From positions 1-64,000 of the forward strand of contig DATJZY010000032.1 of the NCBI GenBank assembly GCA_035577985.1: a stretch of DNA of 64,000 nt, given 5' to 3'. Below are positions 52,873 through 61,160 of this stretch, in pieces; within the stretch, counting starts at the first letter, position 1, and the number at the start of each line of letters is the position of its first letter. The translations under genes were made by a program, and so were the position numbers. This DNA is from Candidatus Eisenbacteria bacterium. Its GTDB lineage: Bacteria > Desulfobacterota > Binatia > DP-6. The notes beneath the pieces are model-generated. The model was not told the DNA's origin, ran no database searches, and was given only the letters and a program-made list of their open reading frames with translations.

Positions 52873-53021
52873 GACGCGAAGCGCGCGCCCCGGAAGTTGC
52901 CGCAGAGGCGGACGGCGCCGGAGTTCACCAGCTCGACGACGATGCTGATCGTCTCGGCCTCGCTCCCGGTGTGTCGTCCGACGGTGGTCACCAGCTCCAG
53001 CAGGGTCACGGCGTTCGACAT
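52869..53021 (-). CDS. Conserved-looking 50-residue protein with strong ribosome binding site
   Basis: The minus-strand ATG at 53021 follows AAGGAGG (53026-53032) with a 4-base spacer and opens a frame of 50 codons ending in TAG at 52869. The product is MSNAVTLLELVTTVGRHTGS through to SGAVRLCGNFRGARFAS. A helix-rich first part (AETISIVVELVNSG) and a terminal VRLCGNFRGA motif resemble small proteins I have seen annotated as hypothetical in Myxococcota-like genomes. The end overlaps the convergent hydrolase stop by four bases. Function unknown; a small winged-helix-like or adaptor protein is conceivable. Confidence 0.7.
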   Translation of the reverse strand: MSNAVTLLELVTTVGRHTGSEAETISIVVELVNSGAVRLCGNFRGARFAS

Positions 53022-53025
53022 GCTG

Positions 53026-53032
53026 CCTCCTT
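53026..53032 (-). promoter_or_regulatory. Strong ribosome binding site of the 50-residue gene
   Basis: AAGGAGG on the minus strand, four bases from the ATG at 53021, is the best Shine-Dalgarno match in this part of the window. It is the main reason to believe the short gene. Confidence 0.7.
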
Positions 53033-53117
53033 GCCCTCCCTACGCGCGAGGCCGGGGGCCGGATGCGGGGCGGGATTTCCGCTTGAAACGGTTCCCCGGC
53101 GCTGTCAGGACCCGCGC

Positions 53118-54011
53118 ATGGCGACGACCGAGGCGATCCCGCCGGGATTCGACCTGGACGGCCACGTCCGGCGGATCGAGGAAGAGGGCTTCACGATCAT
53201 TCCCGACTTCCTGGGCGCGGCGGACCTGGCGGAGGTGCGGCGCGTGCTCGGCTTCTACCTCGGAACGCACGCCGGCCGGAACGACTTCGAGGGCACGCGC
53301 ACCGAGCGGGTGTACACGCTCGTCGCCCGCGGGCGCGTGTTCTGGCGGATCGTGCTCGACGCCCGCGTGATGGCGCTGTGCGAGCGGTTCCTCCTGCCGG
53401 GGTTCCTGTTGACCGCGAGCCAGGCGATCCAGATCAACCCCGGCGAGACGCCGCAGCCCTTCCACACCGATGACGCGTTCTACGTGCTGCCGCGGCCGCG
53501 TCCGATGGTGTCGCTCTCGACCATCGTGGCGGTCGACGCGTTCACCGCCGAGAACGGCGGCACCGAGGTCGTCCCGGAAAGCCATCGCTGGGACGATCGG
53601 AAGCTCGCGGGATCCTTCGACACCGGCGCCGAGGGCTCGGCGCGCGAAGCCGTCGACGCGGAGTTCGAGCGCCTGGCGCGCCCGGTCACGATGCCGGCCG
53701 GCGGTTGCATCGTGTTCGCCGGCACGCTCCTCCACCGCGGCGGCCGCAATCGCGGCACGACGTCTCGCTGCGCTTTCTCGAACCAGTACTGCGAGCCGTG
53801 GGCGCGCCAGCAGGAGAACTTCACCCTCGGCGTCCCCTTCGAGGTGGCGCGCGAGATGCCGGATCGCCTCCAGGAGCTCCTCGGCTACTCGATCCACCCG
53901 CCCTTCATGGGGCAGCTGAGCGCCAGCCACCCGCGCAAGGCGCTGGCCCCCGACTACGTCGTCCCCGTCGTCGAGCAGGCGCGCGCCGCGGGTGCGAAGC
54001 TTCCCGAGTAG
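53118..54011 (+). CDS. Phytanoyl-CoA dioxygenase (PhyH) family protein
   Basis: 297 residues. The Fe(II)/2-oxoglutarate PhyH fold is indicated by IEEEGFTIIPDFLGAADLAE, QAIQINPGETPQPFHTDDAF (metal His-x-Asp) and GGTEVVPESHRW. The distal ligand and oxoglutarate Arg are in IVFAGTLLHRGGRNRGTTSR. It probably hydroxylates a small hydrophobic or secondary-metabolite substrate; none is indicated by neighbours. The ATG at 53118 is preceded by a weak AGGA; upstream codons of the open frame give no sensible protein. Confidence 0.85.
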   Translation: MATTEAIPPGFDLDGHVRRIEEEGFTIIPDFLGAADLAEVRRVLGFYLGTHAGRNDFEGTRTERVYTLVARGRVFWRIVLDARVMALCERFLLPGFLLTASQAIQINPGETPQPFHTDDAFYVLPRPRPMVSLSTIVAVDAFTAENGGTEVVPESHRWDDRKLAGSFDTGAEGSAREAVDAEFERLARPVTMPAGGCIVFAGTLLHRGGRNRGTTSRCAFSNQYCEPWARQQENFTLGVPFEVAREMPDRLQELLGYSIHPPFMGQLSASHPRKALAPDYVVPVVEQARAAGAKLPE

Positions 54012-54023
54012 CGGCCGCCGCTC

Positions 54024-56387
54024 TCAGGGATACTTGAGGCCGTTCTTCGCCGAGGTGAACGCCTGCACGGCCGCCGAGCAGCTGTTCTGGTCGACTCCAC
54101 CCGTGGTCGACTGGAAGCCGACGGTGACCTGTATCGTTCCAGCCGGCGGCGTGGTGAACTCCACCTTCTTGCCCTTGGAGCCGAAGACCACCTTCCCGTT
54201 CGACTTGACCTTCACCCGCATGTCGCCGATGCCGCGCGCGGTCGGAGTCGGGGTCGGGCTCATCATCGACCAGAACTTGAACTCCCCGTGCTTCTTCATG
54301 AACTTGCCCGCCGGCACGTAGGCGCACAGTATCTCGCCGGTGCCCGTCTGCCGGATCTGCAGGTAGACGTTCTGCGTGAGCGGATCGATGCGCGAGGCGA
54401 GGCCCGCGGTCGCGAGCGTCGAGGTGAGCTTCATGAAGCTCTGGTCCGCGCCCTTGGGGCGGAAGCGTCCATGCTTCAGGCTCATCGGGAAGACCGAGAC
54501 GTCACCGCAGCAGTCGGGATCCTCGAAGTCGACGAGCCCGTCGCCGTCGTTGTCGATGCAGTCGCCGCAGATCTCCTGGGGCGGCTCGCAGCGTCCGTCC
54601 ACGCAGAGGAAGTCGCCGGGGCCGCCGTTGTTGCAGTCCTCGTTCGTGGTGCACTCGGGCTGACACGTCCCGCCGAGGCAGAGCTGACCCTCCGGACAGT
54701 CGGCGTCGTCGTTGCAGCCGGTGTGGCAGGTGCCGTCGAGACAGATCTGACCATCGGGGCAATCCTGGTCCGTCGTGCACTCGGGGAGCGTCGTCGAGGT
54801 GGTGGAGGTGGTCGACGGCGTGGTGGTCGTCGACGTCGTCGTGGTCGCCGGGCCGACCGTCGTGGTGGTCGTCGGGGCGACGGTCGTCGTGGTCGTGGTC
54901 GGCCGGGGCACGCAGTGGCCGTCGATGCAGATGAAGGCGCCGTCGGGCGAGCCGTCGTTGCAATCGGCGTCGGTCATGCACTCGAGCGTCGTCGTCGACG
55001 TGGACGTGGTGGTGGTCGTGATGGCGGCGGTCGTGGTCGTGGGCGCCGTCGTGCTGGTGGTGGTCGTCGTCGGGCCCTCGGTCGTGGTGGTCGTCGGGCC
55101 GACGGTCGTCGTGGTCGTGGTCGGCCGGGGCACGCAATGGCCGTCGACGCAGATGAAGGCGCCGTCGGGCGAGCCGTTGTTGCAGTCGGCGTCAGTCATG
55201 CACTCGAGCGTCGTCGTCGACGTGCTGGTCGTGGGCGTGGTGGTCGTGCTGGTGCTGGTCGACGTCGACGTACTGGTACTGGTCGAGGTCGACGTCGAGC
55301 TCGAGGTGCTGGTGCTCGTGCTGGTCGAGGTGGAGGTGCTGGTCGACGTGCTGGTGGTGCTCGTGGTCGTGCTGGTCGACGTCGTCGTGGGATGGTTCGG
55401 CACGCACCTGCAGTCGACGCACACGAGCTGTTCGGCGGCACGGCCGAGTCGCAGGAGGGCCAGCTCCTCGTCCGAGCAGTCCTCGTCGATCTCGCACTCC
55501 TCGTCGGGGCTCACGATGTCGTCGCCGCACACGCCCGGCAGAGCGGGTCCGATGGTCACGCTTCGAAGGTTGATGTCCTTCGCGACGAACTGACCCTCGA
55601 GGTTCGAGCCGGAATTGGCCTTCAACTGGGCGTTCGGTGCGCAGATGAGACCTTCCACCTGGTCCCGGCGCGAGAACTTGACGCTCTTGCCGTCGACGAA
55701 CCACCGGATCTCACTCGGCATCGGCGGGCTGGTGGCGCCGGCATCGGCTCCGATGGTGACGTTGTTGCCGACGTTCACCGCGTCCTCGACGTTCACCGTG
55801 GACGGACCCTGGAAGAGCGCGCGCGCCTCCTGCGACAGTTTCACGTCGCAGAAGGTGTACGTGCCGTTCAGGATCACGGTCCCAGCGGGGCCGCTTCCTC
55901 CGCCGTCGACGGTGAGATCGCCGTAGGTCCCCGGTGCGAGGTTCAGTGTGGCGCCCTTGGCGACTCTCACCGAGGCGCTCGAGTTGCAGTGCGGGAACGG
56001 GCTCGGATAGTGGCAGGCGACCGGCACGTTCGCGATGAGCGGGACGGGGACCGCAACGCCGATCACCTGCGGGCAGAGCGCAGACGAGCCTTTGACCGTG
56101 TTCGCGAACATGTCCTCGCAGGTGACCCTCGACTGCACGACCACCTTGTTCGCCGCCATGTCCGACGACGGGGCCAGGATCGTGCGCTCGTTCGTCAGCG
56201 TTCCATCGCTCACGCCGAGGTCGCCGTCTGCGATGCTCGCGGAGCGCACCTTCAGGCTGTGGCTGCCGAACAAGACGTAGGTACCGAGGTTCGTGCTCGG
56301 TTGCGCGGCGGCCGGGACGGCCGCCATGACCGGCAGAGCGGCGAGCAGAATCGAATATCGGATGAGAGCAGCCGCACGCTGGGTCAT
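54024..56387 (-). CDS. Large secreted Thr-rich, Cys-rich surface protein
   Basis: 787 residues. After the signal peptide (AAALIRYSILLAALPVMAA) comes a ~270-residue beta-helix-like domain. It contains NLGTYVLFGSHSLKVRSASI, NLAPGTYGDLTVDGGGSG and NVGNNVTIGADAG. A GVCGDDIVSPDEECEIDEDC element follows, then long Thr runs separating two near-identical Cys modules (DADCNNGSPDGAFICVDGHC type). Further CTxDxDCPxGQxCxxGxC units and a CIDNDGDGLVDFEDPDCCG element come next. A final ~150-residue domain ends the protein. A surface-exposed adhesive or glycosylated stalk protein is an inference. The ATG at 56387 starts the signal peptide; its ribosome binding site is weak. Confidence 0.78.
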   Translation of the reverse strand: MTQRAAALIRYSILLAALPVMAAVPAAAQPSTNLGTYVLFGSHSLKVRSASIADGDLGVSDGTLTNERTILAPSSDMAANKVVVQSRVTCEDMFANTVKGSSALCPQVIGVAVPVPLIANVPVACHYPSPFPHCNSSASVRVAKGATLNLAPGTYGDLTVDGGGSGPAGTVILNGTYTFCDVKLSQEARALFQGPSTVNVEDAVNVGNNVTIGADAGATSPPMPSEIRWFVDGKSVKFSRRDQVEGLICAPNAQLKANSGSNLEGQFVAKDINLRSVTIGPALPGVCGDDIVSPDEECEIDEDCSDEELALLRLGRAAEQLVCVDCRCVPNHPTTTSTSTTTSTTSTSTSTSTSTSTSTSTSSSTSTSTSTSTSTSTSTSTTTTPTTSTSTTTLECMTDADCNNGSPDGAFICVDGHCVPRPTTTTTTVGPTTTTTEGPTTTTTSTTAPTTTTAAITTTTTSTSTTTLECMTDADCNDGSPDGAFICIDGHCVPRPTTTTTTVAPTTTTTVGPATTTTSTTTTPSTTSTTSTTLPECTTDQDCPDGQICLDGTCHTGCNDDADCPEGQLCLGGTCQPECTTNEDCNNGGPGDFLCVDGRCEPPQEICGDCIDNDGDGLVDFEDPDCCGDVSVFPMSLKHGRFRPKGADQSFMKLTSTLATAGLASRIDPLTQNVYLQIRQTGTGEILCAYVPAGKFMKKHGEFKFWSMMSPTPTPTARGIGDMRVKVKSNGKVVFGSKGKKVEFTTPPAGTIQVTVGFQSTTGGVDQNSCSAAVQAFTSAKNGLKYP
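54790..55395 (-). repeat. Thr-codon tracts with a 222-bp direct repeat of a Cys module
   Basis: Three Thr-codon tracts occupy this stretch, separated by short Cys modules. The segment 54859-55001 recurs at 55081-55223, offset by exactly 222 bases (74 codons), with only about seven differences by eye. This indicates a recent in-frame duplication. Confidence 0.75.
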
Positions 56388-56572
56388 GGCCGAGGCCGTA
56401 CCACGTTGTCCCTCGCCCGCTCCAGTACCTGGAGGGTTCGCGGGTGGCGCAGGCGCGACTCCGAGATGAAGAAACCGCGCAACCCTGCACGACTCCGCCC
56501 AGGCATCGAGCAACAGGGCGATACTCTGGCGGCCGGGTCATTCCGGGCGCGGCCTGAGCCCCCCGAAGCCAG

Positions 56573-57670
56573 TCAGCGCGCGCTGTGACGAACCCGGAAG
56601 AGACGCAGCCCGAGCGCGAGGGTCGCCGCGCCGTACGCGACGAGCACGACGATCGGCTGCAGCACGTCGTCGAGTCCCCGCTGGCGCAGGATCAGGTCGT
56701 TCAGCCCCCGCATCGCCCACGTCGTGAAGAGCGCCGGCGAGATGCGATCCATCCATTGCGGCTGCATCGACTGTGGCCACCACAGCCCACCCAGCGCCGA
56801 GAGCGCCATCACCAACGAGAGGCCGATCGGCAGCGTCTGCTCGCGCGATCGGGCGAGTCCCGCGACCAGCATGCCCGCGGCGACGACGGCGAACACGGCC
56901 GCTGCCGTGAGCAGGAGGAACGCCGACGGCGAGGAGCCGAGCGAAACGCCGTACACCCAGTGGCCCCAGGCGAGGAGGAGGAGCATCTGGACGAAGCCGA
57001 CCACGAAGCGGGCCCCGAGCTTGCCGAGCAGGAGCCGCGTGAAGCCGCTCGGCGCGACGAGCAGGCGCACGAGCGTTCCCCAGTCGCGCTCGTCGTGCAT
57101 GCTCATCGAGGTGCCGAAGACGACCGCCAGCAGCACGAACATGAGCGCGAAGCCGGGCACGCGCTGCTCGAAGGCGTTGATCGAGAGGCTGCGGCCGGTG
57201 AGGTTCTGCTCGCGCATCGTGATCTTGTCCTCGGCGAACGGATCGGCGAGCGCCGCGGCCTCCTTGTCGATCAGGAGGAGCAGGACCTTCACGCCCTGCA
57301 CGTCGCTGCCCGCCGCGGGGTCGGTCAGGAGCTCGATCTCGGTGGTGTGACCCTGCAGGTAGCGCTTGCTCAACTGCGCCGGAAAGACCATCGCAGCCGC
57401 AGCCTCGTGCGTATCGCGCACCATGTGCTCCGCTTCGGCGCGGCTCACCTGCCGGACGTCCGCGTGGTCGGCGAGGAGCTTCGTGAAGGTGGTCGCTACC
57501 GGACCACCGTCCTCGTTCACGACCGGTACCCTGAGGCGAGGGCCTTCGTCGCCGTGCAGGATGCTCCCGGCGATGACGGTGATCACCAGGATCGGCATCA
57601 GCAGCGAGAAGACGAGCGCGCTGCGATCACGCAGGAAGATGCGCAGGTCGTTGCGGAAGACGGCGAACAT
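56573..57670 (-). CDS. ABC-2 type (exporter-class) permease
   Basis: 365 residues. The N-terminal membrane segment (ALVFSLLMPILVITVIAGSI) is followed by a ~130-residue extracytoplasmic domain. A bundle of five C-terminal segments contains SMSMHDERDWGTLVRLLVAP and WPQSMQPQWMDRISPALFTT, features of ABC-2/DrrB-like permeases with a large loop. It forms the membrane part of the ABC system encoded by the two genes upstream. It sits five bases after the MlaC-like gene. No MlaE or MlaD gene is present. Confidence 0.83.
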   Translation of the reverse strand: MFAVFRNDLRIFLRDRSALVFSLLMPILVITVIAGSILHGDEGPRLRVPVVNEDGGPVATTFTKLLADHADVRQVSRAEAEHMVRDTHEAAAAMVFPAQLSKRYLQGHTTEIELLTDPAAGSDVQGVKVLLLLIDKEAAALADPFAEDKITMREQNLTGRSLSINAFEQRVPGFALMFVLLAVVFGTSMSMHDERDWGTLVRLLVAPSGFTRLLLGKLGARFVVGFVQMLLLLAWGHWVYGVSLGSSPSAFLLLTAAAVFAVVAAGMLVAGLARSREQTLPIGLSLVMALSALGGLWWPQSMQPQWMDRISPALFTTWAMRGLNDLILRQRGLDDVLQPIVVLVAYGAATLALGLRLFRVRHSAR

Positions 57671-57675
57671 GGCGA

Positions 57676-58281
57676 TCAGGATCCTCCCGGCCCGGGCGCA
57701 CCGACTTTCGCGCGCAGGCGGTCGAGGAGACCCGCGAACGAATCCTTCGCCACGGCATTGTCGAACTGGGCGCGGAAGTTCGTCGCAAGGCTGACGCCTT
57801 CCACCTGGATGTCGGTCGCGCGCCAGCCGGCCGGCGTCTTGTGGAGGGTGTAGTCGACGGCGAAGCGATCGCCCGGCGTGACCACCTTCGTGGCGACGCT
57901 CGCCGTATCGCCGGACACCTTCTCGTCGCCGAACTCGAAGTCCGGCGCGTCGAAGAGGAGCAGCCGCTGCACGTAGGTGCGGACGAAGAACTCGTGGAAG
58001 AGCCGCATGAACTCGTCCACTTCGGCCGGGCTCCGCCCCTGGAGGTGCTTGTCGGCGGCCAGGCGCGCGAGCGCGTCGGTGTCGAGGAAACCACGCATGA
58101 GGTCGCTCAGCTCCGCGAGCTTCTGCTTGCGGTCACCGGAACCGCGGACGATCGCGTTGCTGCGGGTGAGCACGTCGCGCGTGAGGGCGAGCGGTCCCAA
58201 GACCTCGGTGCCGGACGCCGGCCGGGTGGCCGTGAGGATCGAGAGCGCCATCGCGACGATCGGCGCCGCCGCACGCACCAT
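57676..58281 (-). CDS. mlaC: MlaC/Ttg2D-family periplasmic lipid-binding protein
   Basis: 201 residues. The signal peptide (VRAAAPIVAMALSILTAT) is followed by the MlaC/Ttg2D domain: LMRGFLDTDALARLAADKHL, EFMRLFHEFFVRTYVQRLLL, VVTPGDRFAVDYTLHKTPAG, and the signature DIQVEGVSLATNFRAQFDNA. MlaC ferries phospholipid between outer-membrane MlaA and an inner-membrane ABC complex. Related HpnM proteins work in hopanoid transport. The start overlaps the ATPase stop by one base (TGATG). The symbol refers to the family; the partners here differ from classical Mla. Confidence 0.85.
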   Translation of the reverse strand: MVRAAAPIVAMALSILTATRPASGTEVLGPLALTRDVLTRSNAIVRGSGDRKQKLAELSDLMRGFLDTDALARLAADKHLQGRSPAEVDEFMRLFHEFFVRTYVQRLLLFDAPDFEFGDEKVSGDTASVATKVVTPGDRFAVDYTLHKTPAGWRATDIQVEGVSLATNFRAQFDNAVAKDSFAGLLDRLRAKVGAPGPGGS

Positions 58282-59276
58282 CAGTCACGCAGCTCCTTGC
58301 CGGTCAGCTCGAGGAACACGTCGTCCAGGGTCACCGGCGTGAGCCGGGTGCGGACGATGCCGATCCCGAGCGAAGCGAGGGTCCGGTAGATGCGGGGCAA
58401 TGCGAGCTGGGCACGCGTCGTGAAGACGCGCAGCTCGTTGCCGATCGACTCGACCTTCTGTACGCCCTCGATCGTCTCGAACGGCGCCAGCGTCTCCGGC
58501 GGCTGGTGAAGGCGCAGCTCGATCACCTCGGTCGCATGCGACAGCGCGAGGAGCTGCGGGAGCGTGCCGCACGCCACCACGAGCCCTTCGTCCATGATCG
58601 CGATGTGATCGCAGAGGTCCTCGGCCTCCTCGAGATAGTGCGTCGTGTAGAGAATGGTCGTTCCGCGGGCGCGCAGCGCGCGCACGGCGTCGAAGATGTG
58701 CGCGCGCGACTGTGGATCGACGCCGGCCGTCGGTTCGTCGAGGAGGACGAGCTTCGGGCCGTTCACGAGCGCGCAGCCGAGGTTGAGACGCCGGCGCATG
58801 CCGCCGGAAAACGTCGCGACGCGATCGTCCTTGCGGGCGGTGAGGCCCACCGCCTCGAGCGCCTCGGCGACCCGCTGGCGCCGTTCCCACCGCCGCACGC
58901 CGTAGAGCTCCGCGAAGAAACGCAGGTTCTCCTCGGCCGTGAGGGTCGGGTAGAGCGCCTCCTCCTGGGGCGCGACGTTCACCAGGCGGCGCACCGCGTG
59001 CACGTCGTTCACGACGTGCTTGCCGTGCACCCACGCGTCGCCGCCGGTCGGGCGCAGGCGGGTCGAGATCATGGAGAGGAGCGTCGTCTTGCCGGCGCCG
59101 TTCGGGCCGAGGAGCCCGAAGATCTGCGCTTCGCCGATCTCGAGAGACACCCCACGCACGACCTCGCGATCAGCGTAGCTCCGGCGCAGCTCGCGCAGCA
59201 CGACGGCCGACGACACCGCGCGCAGCTCGGGTCGCACGCGGTCGGGAACGACGAGAGGGCGTACGGAGGTGGTCAC
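58281..59276 (-). CDS. ABC transporter ATP-binding protein (DrrA/CcmA-like)
   Basis: 331 residues, cytosolic ATPase. Walker A GLLGPNGAGKTTLL, Q-loop region NVAPQEEALYP, signature FSGGMRRRLNLG, Walker B LVLLDEPTAGVD and H-loop TTHYLEEAE are intact. The ~100-residue C-terminal extension (ELRLHQPPETLAPFETIEGV, DDVFLELTGKEL) is typical of ATPases partnering ABC-2 exporter permeases, not of MlaF. Its GTG start overlaps the MlaA stop (GTGA). It energises the system whose membrane part is the ABC-2 permease. Confidence 0.9.
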   Translation of the reverse strand: MTTSVRPLVVPDRVRPELRAVSSAVVLRELRRSYADREVVRGVSLEIGEAQIFGLLGPNGAGKTTLLSMISTRLRPTGGDAWVHGKHVVNDVHAVRRLVNVAPQEEALYPTLTAEENLRFFAELYGVRRWERRQRVAEALEAVGLTARKDDRVATFSGGMRRRLNLGCALVNGPKLVLLDEPTAGVDPQSRAHIFDAVRALRARGTTILYTTHYLEEAEDLCDHIAIMDEGLVVACGTLPQLLALSHATEVIELRLHQPPETLAPFETIEGVQKVESIGNELRVFTTRAQLALPRIYRTLASLGIGIVRTRLTPVTLDDVFLELTGKELRD

Positions 59277-60130
59277 GTCGGATCCTCGAGCGCCACGGTC
59301 ACGACTTGGTTCGTGACGTGCGCGGTGTCAGGCGCTTCGTCGCGCGCCGCCCACATCCACTCTTTGTCGCGGTCGGCCATGGCTCGCTCGATCGTCTGAT
59401 GCCGGCGCTGCAGGTAGCCGTTTCGGGCCGCGCTGTAGAGGTCGATGACGCTCTCCTCGACGTTGTCGTACAGCTGCATGTTGAGGGAGCGCTCGTTCAC
59501 GGCCGACACGATCGAGCGGGTGAGGCCGACGAAGAACGGGGTCGTGACCAGGTACGACAGCGGATCGAGGAGGGAATCGAGCCCGCGGCCGATCGCGTCC
59601 CGAACCGTCGTGGGCGGGAGGGTCGGGAGCACGAGGAAGGGGCCGGGCCCGACGCCGAGGAGCGCGAGCGTCTCTCCGGCGTCCGCCTCGCTGGGATCGA
59701 GATGGAACTCGGAGGCGATGTCCATGACGCCCGCGACCCCGATGGTGGTGTTCACGAAGAAGCGCGCCAGCTCGCGCCCGGCACCCAGGGGACGCGCCTG
59801 CAACAGGTTGTTCACGAAGCGGCGCGGCATGTCGATGTTGTTGAGAACACGGGCGACGCTGCGCCGGGCGATCGGAGGCGTGACCGCTGCCCATCCGGTG
59901 GCGAGCGGCTTCACGATCCAGCGGTCGAGGACGTCGTGGTTGAAGTCGAACATCGCCTCGTTGAACGGCTGCCAGGGATCGTAGTCCTCCTGGAGAACGG
60001 CATCGTCCGGCCCGGTGTCGATCGCGTTGCGGGCGAGGCCGGACGGGCGGGCGCACCCCGCCATGGCCACGACGACCACGAGCCCCACGAGGGGGCGCAG
60101 CGACGGCGCTTTGTGCCTCTGTCGATTCAT
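59273..60130 (-). CDS. mlaA: MlaA/VacJ family outer-membrane lipoprotein
   Basis: 285 residues. The lipobox VVVVAMAGC is followed by the MlaA fold: EDYDPWQPFNEAMFDFNHDV, the conserved FVNNLLQARPLGAGRELARF region, FFVNTTIGVAGVMDIASEF, and VLPTLPPTTVRDAIGRGLDS. MlaA removes phospholipid from the outer leaflet of the outer membrane in partnership with porins. It is the first gene of the four-gene operon and divergent from the endonuclease/exonuclease/phosphatase gene. Confidence 0.9.
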   Translation of the reverse strand: MNRQRHKAPSLRPLVGLVVVVAMAGCARPSGLARNAIDTGPDDAVLQEDYDPWQPFNEAMFDFNHDVLDRWIVKPLATGWAAVTPPIARRSVARVLNNIDMPRRFVNNLLQARPLGAGRELARFFVNTTIGVAGVMDIASEFHLDPSEADAGETLALLGVGPGPFLVLPTLPPTTVRDAIGRGLDSLLDPLSYLVTTPFFVGLTRSIVSAVNERSLNMQLYDNVEESVIDLYSAARNGYLQRRHQTIERAMADRDKEWMWAARDEAPDTAHVTNQVVTVALEDPT

Positions 60131-60258
60131 CGTGGCGGCTCGCGGGGGTCCGATACCCCACCCGTGGCCGATAGGCTCCCCTTATGCTCGTACGACGCCC
60201 CCGTGTCGAACGCGGCATGAAGGGCCCGATGAGAGGCAGGGCGTTTGCGCCCGAACGG

Positions 60259-60287
60259 TTGTTCGAGGAGCGCCCTCTGTGTAGATA
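60259..60287 (+). promoter_or_regulatory. Candidate promoter of the EEP-family gene
   Basis: TTGTTC (60259-60264) and TAGATA (60282-60287) are spaced by 17 bases, a good sigma70-like geometry. The predicted start near 60294 lies about 28 bases before the ATG at 60322. Confidence 0.4.
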
Positions 60288-60321
60288 CCTCGCCCGTCCT
60301 GAGACGGGGAGATCCGGCTGC

Positions 60322-61146
60322 ATGCTGCGGGTGCTGACGCTCAATTGCTGGAACGTATCCGAGCCCCTGGACGCGCGTATGGCGATCGTTCGGCGCGGTG
60401 TGGCGGAGCTTCGCCCGGACGTCGCGGCCTTCCAGGAGGTCGTCGTCCGTCGCGACGGCTTCGACCAGGGGGTGCTCCTCCTGGACGGCATCGGGTACGC
60501 GCGCGCCTTCGGCCCGGCCTTCAGCTGGAGCGACGATGGAATCATGGTCCCTCCCCACGAGCATACCCGCGTCGGCTTCGGCAACCTCATCGCCTCGCGC
60601 TGGCCGATCCTGCGGAGCGAGGTGCGGCGCCTGCCCGGACGGGAGGGCGACGAGCCACGGACCGTCCTCGGGGTGATCATCCAGAGCCCCGACGGGAACC
60701 TGCCGGTTCTGACGACGCACCTCGACTGCGAGGCCGATCACGGGTGGGTGAGGGAGCGCCAGGTGCAGGTGGTCGACGACTTCGCCCGCGATCTGGCGGC
60801 GGAGGCGCACCTTCCGGCGATCGTCATGGGCGACTTCAACGCGCACCCCGATTCCGCCGAGATCCGCTACCTGCGGGGTCTGTCGCCCCTCGACGGGCGG
60901 CGAACCTGCTTCCAGGACGCCTGGGAGATCGGCGGTCCCGGTGGACACGGTCACACCTGGGACAACCGCAACCGCTTCGCGACGCTCGATCCGGGTCCCG
61001 ACGGGCGCCTCGACTACATCTTCGTCGGCGCACCGGACGGTCGGGGGCGCGGCGCCATCGTCTCGGCGCGGCTCGTATTCGAGGATCCGACCGGCGACGT
61101 GTTCGCGAGCGACCACTTCGGCCTGTTCGCCGAGATCGACGTCTGA
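60322..61146 (+). CDS. Endonuclease/exonuclease/phosphatase (EEP) family protein
   Basis: 274 residues. EEP metal and catalytic motifs: LRVLTLNCWNVSEP (Asn), DVAAFQEVVVRRDGF (Glu), VLTTHLDCEADHGW, IVMGDFNAHPDSAEIRYLRG, DGRLDYIFVGA and ASDHFGLFAEIDV (terminal Asp-His). Cytosolic, as no signal peptide is seen. The family includes nucleases, sphingomyelinases and inositol phosphatases; which one applies is not evident. I chose the ATG at 60322 because it starts immediately before the first strand and lies behind a promoter candidate; the frame opens 46 codons earlier. Confidence 0.85.
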   Translation: MLRVLTLNCWNVSEPLDARMAIVRRGVAELRPDVAAFQEVVVRRDGFDQGVLLLDGIGYARAFGPAFSWSDDGIMVPPHEHTRVGFGNLIASRWPILRSEVRRLPGREGDEPRTVLGVIIQSPDGNLPVLTTHLDCEADHGWVRERQVQVVDDFARDLAAEAHLPAIVMGDFNAHPDSAEIRYLRGLSPLDGRRTCFQDAWEIGGPGGHGHTWDNRNRFATLDPGPDGRLDYIFVGAPDGRGRGAIVSARLVFEDPTGDVFASDHFGLFAEIDV

Positions 61147-61160
61147 GCGCGGGCGCTCAG
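61143..61160. repeat. Perfect palindrome spanning both convergent stop codons
   Basis: CTGAGCGC-GG-GCGCTCAG forms an 8-base stem containing the stop codons of the EEP gene and the convergent sulfotransferase gene. It has no T-tract. It could act as a small bidirectional terminator or RNA 3' end stabiliser. Confidence 0.45.
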
